Assembly (NCBI GenBank): GCA_020796225.1
Contig: CM036767.1
Location: 28,553,253 to 28,617,252 of the forward strand
Length of the DNA stretch: 64,000 nt
Source: Arion vulgaris
Taxonomy: Eukaryota > Mollusca > Gastropoda > Stylommatophora > Arionidae
Reading direction: 5' to 3'
The notes below the pieces were generated by a model. It had not been told where the DNA came from and ran no database searches. It saw nothing but the letters and a program-made list of their open reading frames with translations. The position numbers and the translations under genes are program-made. Shown one piece after another: positions 46,103 through 57,005 of this stretch. How positions within the stretch are numbered: position 1 is the first letter of the stretch; each line of letters starts with the position of its first letter.

Positions 46103-49100
46103 CCGCCCGTGTGCTGCCGGGGCCCGCAAGGGGAGCAAAGAGTAGCAGCACTGCGACTCACAAGGCATGTCGTAAGAGGCACTAAGGTGGGGTTTGGCGA
46201 GGCTGGCTACCTATCCAGTAGAAAATTTTAGCCACAAAATCCAACCAACCATGAACAAGTCACATAAAAATAAAATAAAACTGTGCCAACCAAGAGGAAA
46301 GGAAGCTCTTCTAGAAGAGGTATGAAGCGATGCAGAGAAAGCCGCAAGGAGTCTACACCGCAGATTATCTTCCTTTCACCTAGGAAAAGCTCCAGAATTG
46401 GCACCTGGAATGTTAGAAGTATGTATCAAATGGGAAAGACAGCACAGGTTGTAAATGAGATGAAATTTCACGGATTGGCATCTTGGGATTATGCGAAACT
46501 AGGTGGAATGGTGCAGGCAAACAACGTCTAAACACAGGAGAAACGATGCTGTTCTCGGGCCATATGGAAGAAAATGCCCCCATAGTGAAGGAGTGGCTTT
46601 AATGCTATCTAAAGAAGCAGAGACTGCACTAATAAAATGGGAAGCAGTGAGTCCTAGGATAATCACAGCAACATTCAGAACCACCAAAAGAAAGTATTCT
46701 TGAATGTGACCCAGTGTTATGCACCTACCAATGATAAAGAGGAAAAAGTAAAAGAGGAATTTTACATAAAACTTCAAAATACTATAGGTAATCAGAGAAA
46801 TGGGAACATCAAAATTTTGATGGGTGACCTCAATGCCAAAATAGGTTCGGACAACATAGGCTACGAGGAGATCATGGGAAACACGGACTAGGAATAATGA
46901 ACGAAAATGGAGAACTATTCACTAATTTCTGTGCAGCAAATCAATACGTCATAGGTGGAAGTGTCTTTCCACATAAAAGAATACATAAAGCAACCTGGGT
47001 ATCACCAGATCACAGAACAGAAAATCAAATTGACCACATATGCATAAACAAGAAATTCAGGTCATCTCTACAAGATGTAAGGGTCCTAAGGGAGGCAGAT
47101 GTAGATTCGGATCACCATTTGCTGATAAGTAAAATTAAACTGAAGCTTAAGCGATACATAACATCCCATGAACATAGACACCAATATAATGTAGGATACC
47201 TCAGAAGTCAAGAAACAAAGGAACAGTTCACGGTCACAGTCTCTAATAAGTATGAGGTGTTGCGGCAATTAGAAGATGAGGTGAGTGCGAAAGAATGCTG
47301 GCAGCAAGCCAAAAATATTTGGAATGAAACATGCACAGAGGTACTAGGAAAGAAGGAGCGGATCATAAGGCATGGATAACTCCAGAAACTCTCAAGGAAA
47401 TAGAAGAAAGGAAAAGAGGAAAGCAGATTTAAATAATAGCAAAACTAGAACTGCCAAAGCCATAGCCCAGGAAAAGTACACAGAAGCTAGCAAGAAAGTG
47501 AAGAAACAAATAAAGTTAGATAAAAGACAATACGTAGAAGATCTAGCAAGAGAAGCAGAGGTAGCTGCAGGAAAAGGAAACCTTAGGGATCTTTACAATA
47601 TCACTAGAAAGCTAGCAGGAAAATACAGACCATCAAATGGGTTGATCAAAATAGTAGTGGGGAAACTATCACTAATGTTAGAGACCAAATGGAAAGATGG
47701 ATGGAATACTTCAAGGAACTCCTGAACAGACCAGCACCTACAAACCCCAAGATATCCAACCGGCAGAAATTGACTTGGACATCAACTGTGAGAAACCATT
47801 CAAGGAGGAGATTAGTAAAGCCATTAAACTTTTAAAAGATGGAAAAGCGACCGGTCCAGATGGTATTCCAGCAGAGGCGTGTTAAAGCCAACATAAACAC
47901 ATCCACAGAAATACTGTATAAATTATTTAGCAGAATCTGGGAGACAAGAAATACTAGAAAACTGGAGAGAGGGATACCTGGTGAAGCTACCAAAGAAAGG
48001 GGACCTTCAGAAGTGTGAAACTATAGGGAAATAATGCTGTTGTCAGTACCTGGGAAAATACTAAGCAGAGTCATCCTGGAGAGACTGAGAGATGCCATCG
48101 ATATAAAGCTAAGAGATGAACAGGCAGGCTTCCGACCAAATAGATCCTGTGCTGACCAGATAGCCACATTACGTATAATAATAGAGCAAAGTATTGAATG
48201 GAAATCCCCACTTTATATCGGATTTGTTGATTATGAGAAGGCTTTTGACAGTATTGATAGGGAAACCCTTTGAAAATTAATGAGGCATTATGGAATCCCA
48301 CAGAAAATTATTAACCTAATAAAAGCAACATATACAGATATGAAATGTAGAGTTCTTCATGAAGGTAAACTAACAGATACTTTCGAATAGAAACAGGAGG
48401 CGTCAGGATGTCTTCTATCACCTTTGTTGTTCTTACTGACAATAGACTGGATTATGAAGACCACAGTAACTAACACCAGAAATGGAATCCAATGGACTCT
48501 GACAGAGCAACTAGATGATCTGGACTTCGCTGATGATATAGCCCTTCTGTCACATACATGAAATCAGATGCAGGATAAGCTAAACACATTGAATCAAAGG
48601 TCCCAGCAACTAGGGCTGAACATTCATAAGGGAAAGACAAAGATATTGAGAATTAACCAAGCAACGACAACTCAATCTCCTGGGGAAATCCCACTTCAAG
48701 AGGTAGAATCATACACATATTTGGGCAGCAACGTAGACAAAGAGGGTGGAACAGATAGAGATGTTAAAATAAGAATACAGAAGGCAAGAGGAGCTTTCAT
48801 TGCACTGGGAAACATTTGGAAGTTCAAAGAAATCAAATCTAGAACAAAAATTCGGATATTTAACTCTAATGTTAAAGCAGTTCTACTGTATGGGTCAGAA
48901 ACATGGAGAACAACTAAAACAATAGCGCATAAATTGCAAACATTCATCAACTGGTGTCTCCGCAGAATAGAGGGAATAAGATGGTATGATAGGGTCACAA
49001 ATGAGGAACTTATGGAGAGAACAAGACAGATTCCAGTGAACGAACAGGTTAAAAGACGCTGGCGCTGGATAGACACACTTTGCGAAAACCGGAGGGGAAT

Positions 49101-49312
49101 ATAACAAGAAGGGTCCTTGCCTGGAACCCGCAGGGACAGCGAAAGAAGGGAGGCCGAGAAATACATGGAGACGAGATTTGGAGGCGGAGATCAACAAATA
49201 AAGAAGAGCTGAGGAGCTGCAGGAGATAGCTAGAGATAGGAAGACTTGGCATGAGTTGGTTGAGGGCCTATGCCCCAACCCGGGTAAAAAGGCAAAGAGA
49301 GAGAGAGAGATA
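46103..49312 (+). mobile_element. LINE-A, longest copy: 5' head, endonuclease, reverse transcriptase
   Basis: Starts with the H-SINE head (46103-46195) and a ~90-bp leader, then an AP-type endonuclease: RIGTWNVRSMYQMGKTAQVV, ILMGDLNAKIG, ATWVSPDHRTENQIDHICIN and DVDSDHHLL (the conserved SDH). The RT follows: KATGPDGIPAE, LSVPGKILSRVILERLRD, RDEQAGFRPNRSCADQIATL, GFVDYEKAFDSIDRETL, LDDLDFADDIALL (FADD at 48526-48537), ESYTYLGSNVDKEGGT and the RRWRWIDTL C terminus. The 3' end is an (AG) run at about 49298-49312. Frame breaks or stops near 46500, 46700, 46890, 47380, 47700, 47885, 48270, 48390, 48560 and 49100 make it inactive. The endonuclease resembles proteins annotated as craniofacial development protein 2-like; exact LINE clade not assigned. 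Confidence 0.92.
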
Positions 49313-49539
49313 TAATATAGCATAACGAACTGCTTACAGGCTCAAGAGTCATTATAGAAGGAAGAAATCTGTTGCCAGGCTTCTTTAACATTCTCAAACA
49401 TAGACCTACATACATGATACATACCTCACAACAGTTAATAATTTTCATGAACTTAATTTTGAAAGAGCAACCAATTCCACAGCTGTCGTTTGCAATATCA
49501 GATAAATTTTATCATGTCAGTGATGAATTGAAAAAATCT

Positions 49540-49695
49540 CAGTAAATAACGGCACAGGATAACCAGATATACGCTTGACTGAAGCCCACAGGAGAAGAGA
49601 ATAGGGGAAAAGTTGAAGAATACATGGTGGAGAACATTAGAAGAGACAGTCCGTGAAGCCAAAACCTCATGAATTTAGGGGAGAGGAAATGTTGT
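49540..49695 (+). mobile_element. LINE-A-like C-terminal fragment
   Basis: KLKNTWWRTLEETVREAKTS follows caggataaccagatatacgc, parallel to the 33150-33250 piece. Confidence 0.55.
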
Positions 49696-49789
49696 ATGAG
49701 TATGAGTCAGCGCTGATGGCCTTCTATATGATCAATCATATCTGACACGATGCTACAGTGTAACTCAGTCAATATGGTAGTAAAAAAGG

Positions 49790-50032
49790 GATGCCTAAAG
49801 GCGAAAAATTGACTTCATTGCACATGCTTTCCCCATATGGCTCCATCCCTGTCGGCAGACATGGTATGTCATCTACTGAGGCTGTTGCACAAAGCATGAA
49901 CTATGTAGCTTCAGAAACAACAATCCTAGAGAGCCTATGAAAAATTAAACATCTAACTCAGTCCAGATTTGAACCCCCACTTTCAGAATGACAGGCAACT
50001 GCTTAAACACCACACCATTGAGACCCCTAAAT
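49790..50032 (-). mobile_element. S1 SINE, full length but diverged
   Basis: tRNA-like head at the high end (gagacccc / B-box-like ggttcaaatct complement), core gaactatgtagcttc, and 3' end gcgaaaaattgacttcattg. Confidence 0.78.
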
Positions 50033-50188
50033 ATGGTACTATAAAGTAGGGATTTATGTTTATAAAATCTGTTCAGTAACCCATCTTTACACATGTGTAG
50101 CACATTGGACTGTCATTCTCCAGGTTATCAGGATTAAGTTAAAGATAACAGCCCAAATTTATACATATTGCTTTGTTACAGGAACTTC

Positions 50189-50435
50189 CGCCCGAGTGGT
50201 TACCGGGGCCCAAATTTGGGGTGTAAAGAATAGAACCACTGTTACCTGCCACGCATGTCGTAAGAGGCAACCAAGGAGGTTTGGCTGAAATTGAATGCCT
50301 AAACGTTTAGAAGTCTATACGTTTAGGGGCCCACCAAACCAATATGCAATGTATACACGTGGCAAAGATCAAACATATCACAAAGAGTGATTAAAATTGG
50401 TCTTAAAGACTAACGCTAAGAAGAAGAAGAGACAT
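50189..50435 (+). mobile_element. H-SINE type 2, full length
   Basis: Head CGCCCGAGTGGTTACCGGGG, hairpin CCCAAATTTGGG (50209-50220), AACCAC partner at 50234-50239, type 2 body with acgtttaggggcccaccaaa, tail gaagaagaaga. GAACTTC precedes (50182-50188) and follows (50436-50442). Confidence 0.85.
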
Positions 50436-50723
50436 GAACTTCAATAACATATTTTAAAGAACAATTTCAGCATTATATTCCATTATGAACGTTGAAGTGA
50501 AAAACTGATACTCCTATAACTGTTAGTGATAAGTTTAAACTATAAGTTCTATTGGGACCATGAAAGAATAAGACAGCGAGAGAGTGGTAATTGTTTCATG
50601 TGTATAATATCATACAAGTTTATTTACCTCATCATGTGCACTTATTGTTGCTTGTAACTTAAATTGTAGTTTGCCTATTTTTCAACCCATTGTTCATCAA
50701 TAGTTGCTGTCTTCCATTCCCAG

Positions 50724-50924
50724 AACTATGTGCCAACTAAACAGGACATACTTTTTGCCAGGAAAGCCACAAAGGGGATTATTGAGCATCATATTTTGAT
50801 TAAGGGTGTTCCCTTCCTGTTCATTGATGTCGGAGGTCAGCGATCTCAGCGCCAGAAGTGGTTCCAGTGCTTTGAAGGCATCACCTCCATTTTGTTTTTG
50901 GCATCAGTTAGTGAGTTTGATCAG
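50724..50924 (+). CDS. GNA12/13: G-alpha-12/13 exon 3 (residues 172-238)
   Basis: Follows a pyrimidine-rich acceptor (cttccattcccag) and ends CAG|gtaatt. It encodes [18 protein letters not shown], with the switch I catalytic Arg184 and Mg-binding Thr187, then [20 protein letters not shown] with the switch II DVGGQ (Asp206, catalytic Gln210), and ends in LASVSEFDQ. The segment is 201 nt, phase 0 at both ends. Near-invariant switch residues are intact, so GTP hydrolysis should be normal. The usual switch II serine-glutamate pair is RSQ here, where the human G13 sequence as I recall it has RSE; this is a small difference in the effector and beta-gamma face. Confidence 0.97.
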
Positions 50925-51189
50925 GTAATTGCTACATATTTTGGACATGTAAAATTGCATTCACTACTTTTTCTGGTGACATCAAAATATAATATTTAGT
51001 CATCATTTATCATGTACTTTTGTAACAGACATTCATGTGTCGTTTTAATTTATATATATTTAAATATACTTATTTATATTCTCTCTCTATATATATATTA
51101 CCTTTTTCGTCTTTACAGACGGTCAATTGGCAATTGTTTTACTGTCACAACTTCTGAGTTGTCTTTCTTGCTTTTCTTCTCATCCCTGG

Positions 51190-52563
51190 GGTCAAAGGCG
51201 CAAGAAAACAACTGCGCGCCAGGATTAGTGAGCTGACGCTAATCCCCTGCCCTCACCTCCATGTGGTGACCCTGGTAACAGATGGTAGTTCCGGTCTGGC
51301 TAAGAGGGAAGGTGCCGTGGGAGAGCTACTCTGGGGCAAGTAGAGATGCAAAGGTGGTCATGCTAGATGGATCCGCTCGCAACACAGACGAGCGAACTCC
51401 CAGAGTGACTATTACTGCTCATCTCTCCCGGCCAATAGGAAAAGCTTGAAGGATAAACGTGGAACTGCATGGGGTGAAACTCGGAGCCCGTGCATGCTCT
51501 CTCTTGAGCCCTCCTGAGTCGATGGGTATGCTGGGAGTCGAGTTGCACTGCACGTGGGACCACATAGACCGAAACTCGGGCCCCTATCACAGGGGTGGGG
51601 GCATGAATTAAAGCCATCGAAGAGATGTTGACACATACAGGGCAAAATTCTAAGCCCGTGCATGTTCTCTCTTGAGCCGATGAGTATGCTGGGAGTTGAG
51701 TTGAACTGCACGTGGGCCAACATAGGGCAAAACTCGAGCCCCTATAACAGGGATGGGGGGCACGATTTTAAACCCCAGAATCGTACAACCCAGGCAAATG
51801 TGAGCACGGCGAAAACTGATGGTGATGATAATCAGTCACCATTGCAAAGCGAGCATGCACGCTCGCTGGCGATGCAAGAGTGGGCCCGACTATGGGCAGG
51901 CAAGCATGGCATGGTAGGCGCGGAAGGCACGGAAAATGTGAGCTTAGCGAAACTGATGGTGACCAGGCACCAGGGCAGAGCTAGCAAGCACGCTGGCGAT
52001 GCCATAGTGGGCCCCATCGAGGGGCAGGCGAGCATGGCACGGCAGGCACAAGGGTGTATATCCCACCTGAATGTGCAGAACAACTGGAAAGCCCAGCAGA
52101 GGTAAAACCAGAGTACGTTTCCGCTTGCAGGGAACTACTGCTGCCTTGTAGTTTGATTGGGGACAATCAAAGTCTAGCTTAACAAACCGTACACAAAATT
52201 GGATGGTAGGCAAACCAAGCAGTCCATTAACAAGACGGGTATAGCTGGACAGATGATGCTCATCAGCCCGGGAGGGCAGGTCATCTACGGGTCACTGCCC
52301 TGAAAGAAAATAGCAACATGCTGCCTTGTGGGTTTTGACTTGGGATAGCAAAAGGCTAACGGAAAGCGGACCCAATAAACACCGGTAGAAATCGAACACA
52401 CCACCGAAGAATAAGCACTTGAGCTCCAATTGGTACTGAAGGCTGTGCACATACAGTCTGTTCTCGATGTTTGGCTGTTTATATATCACAATAGAATGAT
52501 AAAACGGCTTAAGAACGATCACCAGAGAGAGCTCATCCCTAAGTCTCTTTTCAAAATATTCTG
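51190..52563 (+). repeat. GC-rich dispersed repeat, copy 1
   Basis: Shares with the next copy an opening segment (aggattagtgagctg, then gtggtgaccct), tccgctcgcaacacaga, and an ending with aggcaaaccaagcagtc, tgccttgtgggtt and gctgtttatatatcaca. It is much richer in GC than the surrounding intron. The open frames inside (51363-51723 -, 51662-52105 +) are not conserved in copy 2. No transposase, LTR or RT is seen; nature unknown. Confidence 0.78.
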
Positions 52564-53660
52564 CGAAGTCAAAGTGCAAAAGGACAACGTCACGCCAGGA
52601 TTAGTGAGCTGGCACTAATCAAGATCCTACCCCACCTCACGTGGTGACCCTAGAAATGGTTCCTGTCTGGCTAATCGGGTAGGGATCGAGGGAGATCTAC
52701 TCTGGTATAGGTAGGGATGCAGATGTAATCACGTTGGAGGAGATCCGCTCGCAACACAGATGAGCGGAATCCCAGAGTTACTATTAATGCACATCTCTCC
52801 GGCCGATGGGAAAAGCTGAACGGATAATCATAAAGGGATGAGGGTTGCATCCAGAGAAGTGATGTGGGCCCTGCAGGGACGAAACTCGGTGCTCAATTAC
52901 AGGCCCGAGTTGAGCTGCACACGGGGGCACACATAGGCGTAACTCAGAGCCCTGAAGTTATGGCCCAAGTTGAGCTCCATGTCTGGACAATCTAGAGGCA
53001 TGGTGAATGTGTGTACAGTGAGAACTAATAGACATGGTGGGCAGGCACCGGGGCAGAGCGAACACGTATGCGAATGATGCACAGGTAGGCCCATCGGTGG
53101 GGCAGACATGCACGGCGCTGATGGCGGAGTGACAAAGGGGCGTGGCAAGCATAGGGTTGAGCGAACCACCCAAATGTGCAGAAAAACTGGAAAACCCAGC
53201 AGAGGCTTGATTCCAGTGCGCGTTTCTCTGCAGAGAACTACTACTGCCTTGTGGTTTGATTGAGGACAATCAAAGACTAGCGAAGTAAACCGTACACAAA
53301 ACTGAACTACAGGCAAACCAAGTAGTCGAAATAAAGACTGGTAACCTGGGCAGATGACACTCAACAACCCAGGAGGGTAGGTCGTCTAAGGGCTGCTACC
53401 TAAAGAAAATAGCAACCTGCTGCATTGCAGGTCGGCTGGGAACAGTCAAAGGCTAACGGAGAGCGAATCCAGTAAATGCTGGTTGAAATTGGACACGTCA
53501 CCGAAGGACAAGCACCAGAGCTCCAAATGGTACTGAAGATGTGATGTAAAAAACGTTTGTGGCAAAGGCTGTTTATATATCACTCTAGAATGATCAAAAT
53601 GAACGATCGAGAGAGAAAAGATTCTGCACCTTTTTGTAATGTTGTTTTTCACATAAATTG
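52564..53660 (+). repeat. GC-rich dispersed repeat, copy 2, head-to-tail with copy 1
   Basis: Begins gtcaaagtgcaaaaggacaa like copy 1's gtcaaaggcgcaagaaaaca. The middle is shorter, the ends are well matched. A third, inverted partial copy is at 1530-1945. Confidence 0.78.
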
Positions 53661-53744
53661 GTCATCAGCTAGTTTTCCCATTTTTGGGATCAATAGAAAA
53701 GTTCTTCAATGAGGCGTTGCAGACATCCTTATATTTGAGCAATG

Positions 53745-53895
53745 GTCTGCCTTCAAAATTACATCGGGGACCCTTGCCAGTGCTACAGAGTTCGTGCACT
53801 GCAGCTGAAATCTTCCTGTGTAAGAAAGAGATTGGAGCACCCATGGTTACTCACAGAAGTGCAATGATGATGGTCCTATCAATCAATCAATCCTC
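53745..53895 (+). mobile_element. S2 SINE, 3' half
   Basis: From cttcaaaattacatcgggga through the core (gctacagagttcgtgcactg) to the tcaatcaatcaat tail. Confidence 0.8.
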
Positions 53896-54232
53896 TCATC
53901 TCAATCTAGGTGAGATCGAGTTCCTATGCCTATCAGAGATCAGCGTTAAAATGTAGGTCTTGTGTTCAAGTTGAGCAAGTAAATGAACCCGTGACAGTTA
54001 AAAATAAAGAGTACGCTGCAAAGTCGCTGCTACGGCAAAATTCATTAAAATTATTAAAATAAAATTATTCCTACAAAACTTTTCACCATCTTCAAAATTA
54101 CATTGCAGTCCTCACTGGTATTACAGAATTCATGCACTGCCTCTGAGTTCTTTCTAAGTAAGAAAGAGATTGGAGCACACATAGTTATTCACCTGAGTGC
54201 AATGATGATTGTCCTATCAATCAATCAATTAA
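53896..54232 (+). mobile_element. S2 SINE, head truncated
   Basis: From aggtgagatcgagttcctat to gtcctatcaatcaatcaat. Follows another S2 end directly in the same orientation. Confidence 0.8.
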
Positions 54233-54800
54233 AAAAATTGACACTTCAGATGTCATAGATTTTACAAATGTAATCGTTACTGCCCTGTTTTTTCCTTTAT
54301 GGAAGACCAACATACTGCAATAATATATAAAAAGTAAAGATCAAAGAAATCCTTTTCCTAACACAAAGTCTATTGGGAAATACTGCATTAGGTCCATATT
54401 TTCCTTGACTATTACACACAATAGGTGGTGTGGTCAACATCATATCTGCCGTAATTACTTCTATGTTTTTCTCTGGTACCCATTTGATGATGCACCAATC
54501 ATTGTGACTGGATAAAAATTCCGCTCTAACTGGAGATTTTGTACCTGGGCTACCCCTGCAGTCTTCTTCTTTTTCTTCTTTGCGTTCGGTTTCATATGCT
54601 CGTCTAAACCATGAGATGGGTTGCCTCTATGAAGCTGAATGTCAGTTGGAATTCTTCGAGAGTTCCCCATTGCTTGCTCTGTAAACTTTGTTCATGAGGC
54701 CATGTTTCGTTTCATTGGTGTATTTGATGATGATGATGATGATGCTCGTCCATCACGGGTGATGATGACCACACAAATTTTCATCCAAGGGAATGTAGTT
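54233..54800. other. Non-coding stretch
   Basis: Includes a (GAT)n run at 54726-54744. No gene recognised. Confidence 0.45.
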
Positions 54801-54803
54801 GCG

Positions 54804-55640
54804 CTATGTTTGTCTGTGTGTGCGTAGATGACTAGTGAGCCTGATACGGGCTTGAAATGTTCTTGTACAGTGTGGGCAAGGTATACTTGCACTTGTGGGA
54901 AGTTTTACTGGCTTTCTTTTTTGACATTTTTGCTCCATCCGTGCTGTTCTACCTGCCTCACAGGCCGAGGAACCATGTCGAAGAAGTGTGCGCCAGGCTG
55001 ATCTGTCTTGAGCAGCATTCTCCCAGTTGTTGACATCTATGCCAAAGATTTCATCGAGTTCTTGAGTGTATCTTTGAATCGCTTTTCTGGCCCCCCTGTG
55101 AGCGTTTACCGCTATGCAGCTCACCACAAAGAAGTCATTTGGGTATTCTGCAATCTGGCATTCGAGCCACATGTCCTGCCCATCTTGTCTGGGACTGCAT
55201 CAAGATTGTGTAGATGCTGGGGAGAGCAGCTCTTTTAAGACCTCTGTATCTGGGATCATATCCTGCCATTTGATGTTCATTATTTTTCTATGGCAGACTG
55301 TGTGAAAGTGGTTTAGCTTCCTTGCGTGTCTCTGATACACAGTCCCAAGTTTCGCATGCATGAAGAAGGACTGGGAGCACGACAGCTCGATATACCTTCA
55401 GTTTTGTGGCTTAGCCAATACCACATCTGTGCTAGACATTTCTATGTAGTCTGCCAAAGGTGCTGCTAGCTTTAGAGATTCTAGTATTTATTTCATCATC
55501 TGGTGACATTTTGGGACAGTGTGCTTCCAAGATAAGTAAATCTGTCCACTACTTTCAGTTTCCTGCCACTTGTTGTAATATTTGGTTCAGCATATACTTT
55601 TCCAGGAGCTGGTTGGTACATGACTTGGTGTATTTATGAT
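54804..55640 (-). mobile_element. LINE 3' end with C-terminal C2H2 zinc finger
   Basis: - strand reading: KLNHFHTVCHRKIMNIKWQD, IPDTEVLKELLSPAST-like, QDMWLECQIAEYPNDFF, GARKAIQRYTQELDEIFGID and NAAQDRSAWRTLLRHG, then a single finger CPHCTRTFQARIRLTSHLRT-H (C-x2-C-x12-H-x3-H) before the stop near 54804. LINEs ending in one such finger are common in invertebrates (family knowledge). The last 122 codons are open; upstream text has breaks near 55170 and 55440-55500. Confidence 0.85.
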
Positions 55641-56142
55641 GGACATGACTGCAGGATGTGCTCTGGAGTGTGTTTCTGTCTGGCACCCCTGCAGTCAAAA
55701 TGTATATATGTAATAATAGTAACAGTCACCTGTTGCAATTGACGATAACAGCTTTATTTATTTGTTGTAATAACCCTAGAGTGTGTTCAAAGGTTATTTA
55801 TTATACACACACACACACAAAAGAGATGCATGCATGCACACACAAACACACTGAAGAAAGTTTATAATCAGTCCTTGTTGCGCCAAAGGAGCAGAGAAGG
55901 GAAAGTTACCATTCAATTTAATTTTCACGAGCGGTTTGATTTTTTTCCTCGTCTGTTTCTGTGGCTTTTTAATTATTTTCACTCAACCCATTTAGTCACC
56001 TTTTATGACATGCTAGAGGAGGAAGAAAGCTTTTACATGTGTCAAAAAAATCAGTCATTTGATATAGGTTGTTAATGTGAAAAGTTGTTTGAGAACATTT
56101 ATTCTTTTACCACCATTTGAACAATTAATTTTTTAATCACAG
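55641..56142. other. End of intron 3
   Basis: A (CA)n run at about 55804-55820; otherwise AT-rich sequence leading to the exon 4 acceptor. Confidence 0.6.
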
Positions 56143-56511
56143 GTGTTGATGGAAGATAGGAAAACAAATCGGCTGGTGGAGTCGTGCAATATTTTTGAGA
56201 CTATCATAAACAATCGAAGCTTTACATCGGTTTCCATCATCCTCTTTATGAACAAAATGGACCTGCTGGCAGAGAAGATAAAACATGTCAAATTATCAGC
56301 TTACTTTCTGGAGTTCCAAGGTGACCCACACAGCTTAGAAGATGTCAAGCGCTTCCTGTGCAGCATGTTTGATTCAAGACGACGGGAACGCAGTAAACCT
56401 CTGTTTCATCACTTCACAACTGCGGTCGACACAGAGAACATCAAGCATGTGTTTCAAGATGTGAAAGATACAATACTTCATGACAACCTCAGATCACTCA
56501 TGCTACAATGA
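56143..56511 (+). CDS. GNA12/13: G-alpha-12/13 exon 4 (residues 239-360 and stop)
   Basis: Begins after ttttaatcacag with [20 protein letters not shown], directly continuing SEFDQ of exon 3. It contains the guanine-specificity motif NKMD (residues 275-278; family form NKxD), the [14 protein letters not shown] loop, the G5 TTA motif (330-332) and the receptor-contacting C terminus [11 protein letters not shown] (350-360). TGA is at 56509-56511. The first codon GTG is an internal Val, not a start. Downstream sequence is AT-rich and runs within 500 bp into a large minisatellite, so the 3' UTR may contain tandem repeat sequence (inference). Confidence 0.97.
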   Translation: MLMEDRKTNRLVESCNIFETIINNRSFTSVSIILFMNKMDLLAEKIKHVKLSAYFLEFQGDPHSLEDVKRFLCSMFDSRRRERSKPLFHHFTTAVDTENIKHVFQDVKDTILHDNLRSLMLQ

Positions 56512-57000
56512 TGCTCATCAGGTGTTGTGGTGGAGATTATGTTCTATTTATGCTATTATACGTATATATAATATATATAATATATATCCTATAATATAAT
56601 TTGTAATGTGACTTATATATGCAAATTTTACTTTTTGTGAATCCCACATATGGGAAACATTGGTTTTCTATAAGTATACATGCATTTAATTTTCTACTGT
56701 TCTTACAATCAGAGTTGCAAACACATTTATGCATTGTTGGTGTTTCTGAGTCGAACATTTACAACCAGAAATTAACGGACAAGCTAGTGTTGCTACATTT
56801 TAAAAACTTTGCTGTGCTTCCATTTTCATTGTTTGTTGAGGAAAATGACTGCTGACATTTAGTTATGCAATCAAATTGTTTAGTGCCTATAACTCTGACA
56901 TGTAATGTCATGTTGACCTCATCTTACTTCTACTAATAATTGTTAATGGGTTAGTGATTATTGAATTTCATTGACTAGATGTGGTGTGCATGGAGAGTGT
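56512..57000. other. 3' flank or 3' UTR of the G-alpha gene
   Basis: AT-rich with a TATA/ATAT run at 56558-56602. No clear AATAAA signal was found here, so the transcript end is unknown. Confidence 0.5.
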
Positions 57001-57005
57001 GATTA

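Larger units (their letters stand above)
5496..56511 (+). other. GNA12/13: G-alpha-12/13 gene, coding span of four exons
   Basis: The four exons join to 1083 nt (360 residues plus TGA). Introns are 5958-23083, 23135-50723 and 50925-56142, all phase 0. The product is a heterotrimeric G-protein alpha subunit of the G12/13 class, which at the plasma membrane couples activated receptors to RhoGEFs and Rho. Human members are about 377-381 residues (from memory), so this one is slightly short, mainly at the N terminus and in helical-domain loops. G1 to G5 motifs, the switch I arginine and the switch II glutamine are all present, and no exon has a frameshift or stop, so the gene looks functional. 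The closing [11 protein letters not shown] is typical of G12/13 and unlike Gi, Gs or Gq tails. No polyadenylation signal was assigned. Confidence 0.95.

Noticed and set aside
50185..50240. Classical HDV-like ribozyme in the shared head
   Set aside because: I could not fit all helices of the double pseudoknot (the P3 between P2 and P1 strands is missing), so only a conserved stem and hairpin are reported.
51363..52213. Genes in the GC-rich repeat
   Set aside because: Overlapping frames on both strands are not preserved in the second copy; GC richness explains the lack of stops.
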